NCBI GenBank assembly: GCA_020630975.1
Contig: JAHDID010000026.1
Span: 17,028-68,144, forward strand
Reading direction: 5' to 3'
Length of the DNA stretch: 51,117 nt
Origin: Verrucomicrobiota bacterium
Lineage (GTDB): Bacteria; Verrucomicrobiota; Verrucomicrobiia; Verrucomicrobiales; DEV007
The notes below the pieces were generated by a model. The model made no database searches and was not told the origin of the DNA. It saw only the letters and a list, made by a program, of their open reading frames with translations. Below, piece by piece: positions 28,501 through 32,974 of the stretch; the stretch's first letter is position 1; every line of letters begins with the position of its first letter. The translations under genes were made by a program, and so were the position numbers.

Positions 28501-29815
28501 AGTGGCCATCACCCAGACCAGTGGTGCGACCAGCGTGATCGAGGACGGTGCTGGCGACACCTTCGCCGTAGCGCTCACCTCTGCCCCATCAGCTTCAGTT
28601 AGCGTTACCATCACCAATAACGACCCAGATGTCGATCTAGGAGCTGGCTTTGGCAACGATCTGATCCTGACCTTCCCATCTGGCGTAGCCGCCATGACGC
28701 CGCAGACAGTCACCGTGGTAGCTCGAGACGATAGCGCGACCGGCCCCAAGCCAGTGTCCCTACCTGTGGTAGTCACCAGCACTGATAGCGACTACGCCTC
28801 GACGTCTCTACCCATCACAGTCGACAATGTAGTAGCTACGGATGTGCCATTGACTGTGCAGGACTTCATCAATACCAACCCCACAGCCACACCGGATACA
28901 GCTACCACCGATGGTAGCAGCGATCCGAGTGGCAATGTGCTGACCAATGATAGCGATGTCGATGCAGGTCAGACACTATCAGTCACCCAGATCGCCCATA
29001 GCGGTAGTGGCTCTCAGGCAGTGGCCGCACCGACTGCTACCAGTATACCAGGCGACCACGGTACCCTGACCATTCTGGATGATGGTTCCTTCTCCTATAC
29101 CGCTAATCCTGGTGCCGAGGGTATCGATACCTTTACCTACACCGTATCCGACGATCGCGGCGGGTCCTCCACCGAGACACTGACTATCACTGTCATGCTA
29201 CCGACTCCGGTGGAGCCCACCCCCAATCCTGGTAGCCATCAACAACCAGGCACACCTGATCCACAGCCACAGCCAGACGTAGATATCACCTTTGTCGGTG
29301 GTAGCTCTGTGCTACAGGGCTTCCGCCTGATCGAAAGCTTTGTAGCCGCCCCTACCGAGCTAGAGGAGGCCGATGCTGCCAGTGAATCTTCTGGTCCTAT
29401 GCTCTCGCTCATGCCGATCTTTGTCGGCAGTGCCACGCCGGGTACAGTCGTAAAAGTCTCGGTCCGCGGAGCCAGCGGCGAGTCCATCGCTGGAGGCGAG
29501 ACCACAGTCGTAGCCGACACAGCTGGAGGCTGGGTCGCTCAATTCCCCAATCTAACCATGGACGATGCTGAGAACTACCGAATCGTCATCGAGCAATCCG
29601 AGCCTAGCTGGGACATCGCTCATGGCGGCTCGATCAAAGACGGCCACGTGAAGACCTACTTCGCACCAGCGATCAGCACCGCTGCCACATCTCCAGAAGA
29701 ACTCACTACTAGCTCAGTCCTCGGCCGCCGCCTGACAGCTAATGCCCTACAGGAGTCCATAGACCAAAGCCAATACCCTGCCGGCCGGCCCAATCTGGAC
29801 TGGCGACTGAACTAG
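16553..29815 (+). CDS. Giant LEPR-XLL-type surface protein with metzincin-like motif, two Pmp-like beta-helices and PKD domains
   Basis: A single open frame of 4,420 residues. Order: QLEERVLLSATP at 26-37 (LEPR-XLL motif with Glu for Pro); an alpha/beta region about 45-190 holding H159-E-Q-G-H163-x5-D169 and M180, a metzincin-like zinc site; a GSLRDAI start followed by a beta-helix (about 225-1690); a PKD-like domain (about 1700-1780); a second beta-helix (about 1783-2965); cadherin/VCBS-like domains (about 2970-3240); five PKD-like domains marked by DWGDG or VDFGDG and TYADNGTY (about 3240-3860); a Calx-beta-like region (about 3860-4080); an NVLTNDSDVDAGQ cadherin-type domain (about 4100-4215); a Pro-rich linker; and a unique C-terminal module (about 4244-4420). 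No autotransporter barrel or PEP-CTERM is visible. Likely an exported adhesin or surface structure; export route unknown. Confidence 0.9.
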   Translation: MKKILDIILGNSDPNSPKPTTIFAEQLEERVLLSATPVDPQTPADSDAQAVAQHQDGVDLEVIDSLAKAAIDRWRDAGITDEQAAALEQVTYGLTDLDGAHLAYAEGDHIAIDIDAAGADWFIDSTPLTDEEFAAADGVLTGIDDDSATAIDLLSVIMHEQGHILGLLDEYSADSADDIMHGEIDLGERRIIDMGRADGAEAFSLDGMHFLDFTVTTDADVITGGATTGSLRDAIIAMNDSSDAVNNIYLGTGVLYQLGLTPLNAQGQDGEEGGDLDLRMENAETLTIHGDGSTIQADFINTVNRQDRVFDLHGSGTVHFENLTITGGSGGDGAGVRINNNNATTHFNQVTLEGNLAGPDTLTNTNDDRNGGAVETRGNTTFTDSLIQNNASTHRGGGIWVRGGTADFVNTDVINNDAGKDLSGTQVRADGIGGALWVSSGQASFDAASSLTQNNATDRGGAIFISGVNSSVTMDGTTLTDNTAENSSGGAIFHEGVSNNGQSLLRLANMTVTGNTADSNGGAIASSFTNHVELENVTFRNNATTTNGGALAFTGVNTQVILDDVTLDQNQSGSHGGAMYTRGQVTVRDNLTITNNTAGDYNGSTSRDARGGGFYIDLANSSFNQDTSALGTITITGNTANRGGGFYNMGQVSLSNATISGNTAQFETGSNVNETGGGGVYTEGNLSHTQLSNSSIINNTSGRHAGGFYNMWSAHTELTDTIVADNTALVSGGGFWNRADNGRGETATVTIDNGGLTAAQQATSFSGNRTTGPGEQQTGGGFRNSVGTVTMRNLDIQGNSTTGDGGTFNNVGGGFHAEGSGGDVTLTNVNIYDNQAGGEGAGFYVTDSTVTMNRTTAGAIEVRDNEIRGGGSNNFHGGGFYAGGSATVVIGEGTGHARITGNIVPNAGSGGGFWGWREASITLRGTAANQGEISGHTVGGQGGGFRIQERVNVTLEYMDIKNNSAASEGGGFAAASASSVVTMSNGSIEGNTSSNSGAGGYSQGILNFTNVDITNNEITTTNVDHRGGGLNLTSTASGTLTDVNITGNHAARHGGGFWSESRDLTLTSTDGSHQIANNTAAMKDPTTEDNATLGYGSGGGFYSTAGSVTTISDYTISGNIASEHGGGFRTDGSVTLNDVIIDSNSAQEEGGGFAALNNAATVVMNASTALVSSVITNNRVGDPTPRNNNIWRSRGGGFGNRGTVELNGIRIANNATESRPTGTNDDRNGGGFFNESYSATVTLNNSLVEDNTAAGNGAGFYNTQGTVTFDNSDLQNNEIVGANQRSGGGFLNASQGTVNFVNGSDITGNIATHDGGGFYNTTSGVVNIENGTVSGNRLDGASNTNNSGSGAGFFNIGGASSVVNFTNSTLTANISHNHGGGFWNHNESVVNFDNTAVTANEAESGQGGGGFNRGVVNAINGTNIDNNTASQHGGGISSDQTFSEVHLVDSTMSGNQAGIHGGAIRNVGTLTTLRSTLSGNNAADVGGAIWNQNAAANATLSESILDNNTAAGRGGAIFNNGGGNLSLDRVTIAENQAGNNGGGIYQEADNSTTTGTNVTISTNTSTNQGGGIYKQNNGSFTLTHATIANNSATNGGDGIQGNQNGVDLHSSLVVNNDTIDVNGTVNLNDSYAGAETIGALANNGGFGRTHALTTGVSTNAIDAATGSTTAIDQIGTVRPQGSAADLGAFEVLDPSPIIDTFTIPTFESIGATATLAATASSGDAPLTYTWTITDPSGTPQTLTGPSVSVPGLVEGAYSVLLTVSDVDGDLATQTGFFVVNPAPITVADIGNLRTEIDNANQDNTAATITLSLAAGNYVFGSAADHATGDDCGNGDTDTFVGDFDITRTSGTVIIEGATTNAADTVIDAAAFDRVLQTHAGTEVILRNLTITGGQSCANNHHGGGIRNAGNLTLENVTVTDNETFGFATNSDDSGGGIFNDTGSTLTVIGGEISNNRAEADGGGVFASVGSTVSIDGTTIRDNVALRHGAGAFASVTSSISVANATLTGNTAGIRGGGYYNEGTFTVTSTQITDNEINIDNNGGGAGFWNAANGDTSITNSRLADNEASNGRGGAFVNSDAGQVTITNTDIVDNTSRSDGGGFYNTNAAGVVTITNSTISGNESRLAHGGAFRNEGIVNLEDVEITGNQTSPNNDDGSPNSGNLDRRGGGFYNGISGRINAIDTNVTNNVSAGPGGGFFNDSGTITFSVDDNAQTSISNNRMAGVQIDRVGGGFYNTGAITFDSVAIDNNTATREGGGFFNDLNGSVTVTTGGTIANNESIESVGGGFENRNSATVTLTNVQIDKNTALSSGGGFRNIDAGVVTINGGRVSENRVTAVSAVGGGFQNNSTVIMTDSAVTNNHSDAGRGGGIYQGSLNGSTTLTNTSVTNNTAADDGGGIFQSRGVLTVNGGDISFNSTGSANDRFGGGLFMETDATAHLTDVNIEFNQSGDGGGGIFAQSGSVINATNLAVDNNRTLGSDNITDAHGGGIYITGITSELNISGTFSASKNVAAGSGAGLFLVGADFTAAAGTTVQIDENQVARTNSNGNEINPNNGNANGHGGGIFAGGVSQIDLSQASVVTIDENVSRSQGGGVFLNNESSLIIGTAGANPSQYSSISDNESRFHGGGVRASDDNLVDINNARIERNIINGPDNGTTSNFTSGGGIFASSRAEVRLDRVSVSNNVADYEGGGIYSQGNLTINESQINDNRALRRSGGGIFHWRPHDTVGLGAGATITNSEIARNSAFGEGGGYYGQRMDLVVDNTTIESNDAGQHGGGLLLTGTVSNVTMTNSTISGNESLGGQGGGMRLDDGSATYTFAHVTVANNISAQRGGGIHRQNGTTTLENSIIANNTANDGNGHDLSGTVTGAGANLLSNSANATVNGGTLIVDDPQLGELAYNNPTDIASSELFVDGVYNRTHLISATGPAVDVATASSTVTTDQLGQSRPLTSGAAHDLGAVENRPPEIQGTGHIILDVNRTADPSAFSGFLWQLVSPAGTTPADIDPEAGDFNLDGNFFDVDQLTFAIVGPLAVGADGIDGGGSPATDAGTLTLIDPNTGEFTYTPPLDHSGPTDFANFRISVTDNPADPTRTQFADIKICILEGAIPPNIITQNVVGTEGTTVPLAISAALVDNDGSETFVDIGTAAVGTPAEVVLEGIPGGFILLDGSSNPIGTRDNTTGDWYLNVSDLSGLQLQIADDPPSTQFTVTVRATSFESRDSSTAEGTSSFVATVTNEIPTYTNVTFTEQSGTTYPGIANGTTINTLDEGEQLSVAVNFSDPGYDLPSQGTSESFTAEIDWGDGTVELVTVTRTPGGPGVLTTGSFSGDHTYADNGTYLVRMKVLDDDAGLGIFATVVEVNSITPTLNSFTVNGTDALSASSVSGIDEAGSIALAGTFSDPGFDNPGSAVNATVENFRIKVNWGDGIVEEYNNINEVPGGPSVLTTGDFSGITHQYADNGTYTVTMELIDDDGATATETFSIDVDNVPPFSTGLTATLPGGGTISLPTTSVANGATTGGTITLQENQSIDLSGIIGDEAFDRTPSFVDNPDNDPTRATTETLAVTIDWGLGGAPVAATVNADGSITTSTAGDFAAVTSPLYTTGGLYNASVTITDDDGGTTVIPFQVEVGNLAFTQIDVNGTSVLGGTTVVLPLANATNVDFDAAFFSQVADQLSDYTLTVDFGDGSPLQTPTLSATNPASTQAGEFDDLHTYTATGTYTVTMTVANPDPNIGSTQRSFNVVVDDLALTSFTAEGTALPANNIVNLPTGDTLDINAIFSDSVIDLTTPGETIVTIDWGEGSGVEPATITSAGTNAFTIADSEQYSAAGTYTVTLTFTNANFPTPITQTFTVEVQDEVAQIVVDNLGVTPSSIDIGEDGTTDSFTIGLDTTPTFPVTVTLTPSSAEVDIGAGAGVARTLTFSDTSLSTISVSTPNDFVPETTETPLISVAVTAGNPTDILVDGISQSSATSASMTVTITDDDVAGVAITQTSGATSVIEDGAGDTFAVALTSAPSASVSVTITNNDPDVDLGAGFGNDLILTFPSGVAAMTPQTVTVVARDDSATGPKPVSLPVVVTSTDSDYASTSLPITVDNVVATDVPLTVQDFINTNPTATPDTATTDGSSDPSGNVLTNDSDVDAGQTLSVTQIAHSGSGSQAVAAPTATSIPGDHGTLTILDDGSFSYTANPGAEGIDTFTYTVSDDRGGSSTETLTITVMLPTPVEPTPNPGSHQQPGTPDPQPQPDVDITFVGGSSVLQGFRLIESFVAAPTELEEADAASESSGPMLSLMPIFVGSATPGTVVKVSVRGASGESIAGGETTVVADTAGGWVAQFPNLTMDDAENYRIVIEQSEPSWDIAHGGSIKDGHVKTYFAPAISTAATSPEELTTSSVLGRRLTANALQESIDQSQYPAGRPNLDWRLN
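17220..21620 (+). repeat. First Pmp-like repeat array within the giant gene
   Basis: About 40 rungs end in GGGF, GGAI, GGGI or close variants, preceded by N-N/G-N-T-A and followed by an aromatic residue and Asn, e.g. SGNTAxxxGGGFYN. This is the pattern of chlamydial polymorphic membrane protein repeats (GGAI plus FxxN) in a parallel beta-helix. At DNA level the GGTGGTGGC-type runs recur but rungs differ, so units are old or selected. Confidence 0.85.
21901..25440 (+). repeat. Second Pmp-like repeat array within the giant gene
   Basis: About 30 further rungs of the same kind follow the internal PKD-like domain. The array starts with an LRTEIDNAN entry, like the LRDAI entry of the first array, and ends with LTSGAAHDLGAVE, matching the end of the first array (AADLGAFEV). 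This suggests duplication of a whole beta-helix unit. Confidence 0.85.
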
Positions 29816-29849
29816 TATCACCGACTCCAAAAACGAGACTTAGCGAGGT

Positions 29850-29874
29850 GCTGGGATACCCGCGCCTACCCAGC
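29850..29874. terminator. Weak hairpin between convergent genes
   Basis: GCTGGG (29850-29855) pairs with CCCAGC (29869-29874), followed only by TTTC. It could end transcription between the giant gene and the convergent gene at 29884-30348, but lacks a proper T tract. Confidence 0.3.
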
Positions 29875-29883
29875 TTTCGGCCA

Positions 29884-30348
29884 TCACTTGCGCGGAAGTG
29901 CTTCATCCAGTACTAGACTGGCGAAGAGCTTTTTGGAGGCCGGGTGATTGAGTGAATAGTGCCTAATAGATTCCGGTTTAGGACATCCACATCCCGAAAC
30001 CCCACACGGTCCAACCCCTCGATCACCGGGCAACCAAATTCTATGGATATAATCTTCAATTACTCCTCGTTTCCGAACTTTTTCAAATTGAATCCAGTAT
30101 TCACATAGTGTTTTACCTTTTGATGTTACTGACCAAACAGGAGTTCGGTAATCACCTCGATACTGGTATAAAACGAAATCTCCTGCGGAAAAATAACGAT
30201 GCGGTCTGATCGTAACACCAAAATATGGTAGGTCGCCCAGTCGGTAATCTTCAAGTACGGCATCCGAATCTAGAACACAACAATTTAGATATAGATCTAT
30301 TGTTTGATGTAACTGCCTTAGAGAAGCCTCTTCGATATCCTTATTCAT
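29884..30348 (-). CDS. Cytoplasmic protein of unknown function with a cysteine cluster
   Basis: A 154-residue protein with no signal or membrane segment. ATG at 30348 has GGGAG just upstream. The middle part is beta-rich (DFVLYQYRGDYRTPVWSV), and a GPCGVSGCGCPKP cluster near residue 118 could bind a metal. It starts 22 bases after the GH86 gene on the same strand and is probably cotranscribed, but its base composition is more AT-rich. No family recognised. Confidence 0.6.
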   Translation of the reverse strand: MNKDIEEASLRQLHQTIDLYLNCCVLDSDAVLEDYRLGDLPYFGVTIRPHRYFSAGDFVLYQYRGDYRTPVWSVTSKGKTLCEYWIQFEKVRKRGVIEDYIHRIWLPGDRGVGPCGVSGCGCPKPESIRHYSLNHPASKKLFASLVLDEALPRK

Positions 30349-30370
30349 GCTCCCAACGACTCAGTCACTT

Positions 30371-32743
30371 CTACTCGACCAAAGACTTCGTCACGATCTG
30401 GACCGAGGTGATCGTAGTGTCTGGCTGCGCCATCACCTCTACCAGGGTATTTCGAGACAGTGCCTCGGCTGGAAGCGCTACATCTAGCGGGGCAAAAAAC
30501 TCGGTAAACTCGCTAGCGTCTCCCGGCGCGATCTCGACTGCATGCCCGTTCACTTTAGCCCGGACTGGCACATCGATACCGCCACGACGATGGATACCGA
30601 TACGCAGCTGAGCACTCACCACAGTCTGATACTGCGGGATAGTCACTGGGAAGAAACTAGAGGTAGCCGTATCGCTATACTTCACCGCTGTCGGATAGGC
30701 ATAGTTTCGCTCTTCTTTGAGAGTTTTCTGAGGCTCTATGGCGTCACTTAGCTCCAGTCGGACGACGGTTGTTTCATTCACATCCACAGGTATCGCTTTG
30801 GGATCGACACTCTGCGCCTCCTGATACACCACCTCGCCTTTGTGGTAGTTCAGGCGCGTCTGATGGGCCTGTGAGATACCCGCCAACTCAGATAGATCGA
30901 CAGAGATCTGCCGCCCTCCCATATTGGTGATCGCTACCGACACCTCACTACCACGATGCACTGCCACCACATCTAGCCAGCGCCGATCATGAGAGACGGG
31001 CAGCCGCTGCCCATCGAAGCCTTTCCACAGGTCAAAGAATCTGGCGATGGTGGTCGGTTCGAAGTCATCGATCTTGCCGTATGGCTGGCCACCTGGCTTA
31101 GGCGAGAATGCCGCGTCGCCGCTATTGGGATTCCACGGCATGTGTAGAAAGATAAACGGTACAAATAGATCGATCTGATCAGGCCGCTGCATCGACTTGG
31201 TGAGAAACGCATTCCACGCCAATAGGCGCAGCCAGTTGTCCGACGGCTTACGACCATTCTGCAGCGAGCCACACTCGGTGATGAGGATGGGCAGCACATT
31301 GTCGACCCGATGCATGTGAGCTCGCAGCATATCTAGGATCGCCTCGTAGCGACCTAGCAAGTAGTTGGAATAGCCCATCCCGCGGCGTTCGTAGGCACCG
31401 AGCATGTTGGCATTTTCATAAAAATGGTGGGAAAAGAAATCCAGATGCCCGCGTGTCTCCTCGATGAAGCGCGCCTGACTCTGGTAGAGTGAAAAGTCTT
31501 TCACCTGCAGCTGCATGTAGGCAGAGGACGGCCCACCTACCTTCACGCCCTCAGCTTGGGTGTGCACCGCATCGGCCACTCGATTGTGGAAGTCGGCCAA
31601 CAAACCCCAGCCATCTATACCTTGCTTCTCCTGCCAGTGGTGAGCCCACTCACTCTTCACACTGCTCTCATTCTTTACCTCCCACCACGTAGCGGTGCGC
31701 CCAGCATCGCGGATCTGATCGGCGGCATAGGCGGCTGCGAGCTCTGCTGCCTCGTCGAAACGCTCAATCAACGGCGTCCCCCTTCCCTCCAGCGGCACGG
31801 CCATCCAGTGCGGCCAGTCGTTAAAGGTCATGGCGAAGTCTTTATCGCCCCACTCTTGAGATGATTTGTTCAGCTTCACTCCGGCGTCGTAGCGCTCGAA
31901 AAAACTCAGATCAGCAGCGCCGGGGTTCTCGGTGTCTTCTTTCAGAGTCTCCATACCACCCCAACCCTTCGTCAGTGCGGGGTGAAACTTGAGCGCCCCA
32001 CGGCCAGGCAAAAAACCCCGCTCATAGACCCACTTCTCAAAGCTGGGGTCGACATTGCCAGGGGTCTCATGCAGTCGAAAAAACTTCTCCCTCTGCAGAT
32101 CCGCACTACCACCTATCGCCAGCTCATGCTGCGTATCTATCCGCACGGCCACGGCCTCACGCGGGTGCTCGGCCCCTAGATCGCGATATGGGATATCATC
32201 AAACTCAGGAGCGATGGCCTTCTGTGCGATAAAGGCTAGACTCTCGATCTGGCAGGTCACCTCCGGATCTTTCATCAAAAACTCGATCTGCATCGGCTGT
32301 GGATCACTCTGAAACTCGGGCGGGATCGTCGGCATCTGCACCCGGTAGAAATTCTCGACCTGAGCACTGCGTGGCGGCGCCTTATCAGGAGACATCGGAT
32401 GCACCCTGACCTCAGCGATCTGATCCAAGCCCTGTCCGCGAAAAGCAAAATGGCGAAACAATACCGCTACCTGCTCACTCCCCTCAGGCAGATCGAGCCG
32501 ATACCCATCGCCAATGGTCAGCTCTTCTTCCATGACCAATAGTTCCTTCAGGCCGCGCTCTGCTCCCTCACCCCGAAAGACCGTTTCCCGCCCCTCCGAG
32601 TACTCCCCAAACAAATAGTCATGCATCCGCTGCTGCAGACGCCCCTCCTCGCTCAATTCGGGCGATTGAGCACTACTGATCGCTATCGACATAGGCAGTG
32701 CGATGAAAAAACTAACGAAACGAAAACTTTTGTGCCAGCACAT
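30371..32743 (-). CDS. Exported GH86-type beta-agarase/porphyranase
   Basis: A 790-residue enzyme with a signal peptide (about 1-26, ending SSAQ). After an N-terminal beta domain, the TIM-barrel region (about 210-580) begins with KFFRLHETPGNVDP and carries WWEVKNES with E359 as likely acid/base, and LPILITECGS with E490 as likely nucleophile. The 131-residue separation and surrounding sequence fit clan GH-A enzymes, GH86 in particular. Two beta-sandwich regions follow (about 590-790), as in GH86 agarases. It would cut agar or porphyran, red-algal sulfated galactans. ATG at 32743 is preferred to GTG at 32746. The tandem 21-bp motif lies 50 bases upstream. GH86 was recognised from memory of the family, so the exact family is less certain than the class. 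Confidence 0.72.
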   Translation of the reverse strand: MCWHKSFRFVSFFIALPMSIAISSAQSPELSEEGRLQQRMHDYLFGEYSEGRETVFRGEGAERGLKELLVMEEELTIGDGYRLDLPEGSEQVAVLFRHFAFRGQGLDQIAEVRVHPMSPDKAPPRSAQVENFYRVQMPTIPPEFQSDPQPMQIEFLMKDPEVTCQIESLAFIAQKAIAPEFDDIPYRDLGAEHPREAVAVRIDTQHELAIGGSADLQREKFFRLHETPGNVDPSFEKWVYERGFLPGRGALKFHPALTKGWGGMETLKEDTENPGAADLSFFERYDAGVKLNKSSQEWGDKDFAMTFNDWPHWMAVPLEGRGTPLIERFDEAAELAAAYAADQIRDAGRTATWWEVKNESSVKSEWAHHWQEKQGIDGWGLLADFHNRVADAVHTQAEGVKVGGPSSAYMQLQVKDFSLYQSQARFIEETRGHLDFFSHHFYENANMLGAYERRGMGYSNYLLGRYEAILDMLRAHMHRVDNVLPILITECGSLQNGRKPSDNWLRLLAWNAFLTKSMQRPDQIDLFVPFIFLHMPWNPNSGDAAFSPKPGGQPYGKIDDFEPTTIARFFDLWKGFDGQRLPVSHDRRWLDVVAVHRGSEVSVAITNMGGRQISVDLSELAGISQAHQTRLNYHKGEVVYQEAQSVDPKAIPVDVNETTVVRLELSDAIEPQKTLKEERNYAYPTAVKYSDTATSSFFPVTIPQYQTVVSAQLRIGIHRRGGIDVPVRAKVNGHAVEIAPGDASEFTEFFAPLDVALPAEALSRNTLVEVMAQPDTTITSVQIVTKSLVE

Positions 32744-32792
32744 CACCCACTTCTGATCGCGAAACGCCCCTTCAGCAAGTCCGGTTTACTGA

Positions 32793-32827
32793 TTCAATAG
32801 GGTACAATTTTCATTCAATAGGGTACA
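32793..32827. repeat. Tandem AATAGGGTACA pair, copy B
   Basis: AATAGGGTACA begins at 32796 and again at 32817, a 21-base period identical to copies A and C, each preceded here by TTC. It lies between the divergent GH86 gene (start 32743) and the helical protein gene (start 32975). The remainder of this 230-base gap is AT-rich and shows nothing else I can name. Confidence 0.85.
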
Positions 32828-32974
32828 GCCCGGTGATCGAGCCTTTCCAGCTAGATACTTCGTATTTTTACAAAATTCGCCCCTCTTGATGATTAAGAAT
32901 GGCGAAATAATAAAATTTCAGAATTATATTGATTATGATGATTATGGTAATAATATCATGTAAACACAAGACTC

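Noticed and set aside
28036-28782. Long open frame on the minus strand inside the giant gene (248 residues)
   Set aside because: Its Ser/Val/Thr-rich composition is the mirror of the Calx-beta region on the plus strand, and it has no motif, start signal or promoter. The plus frame is uninterrupted over 13 kb.
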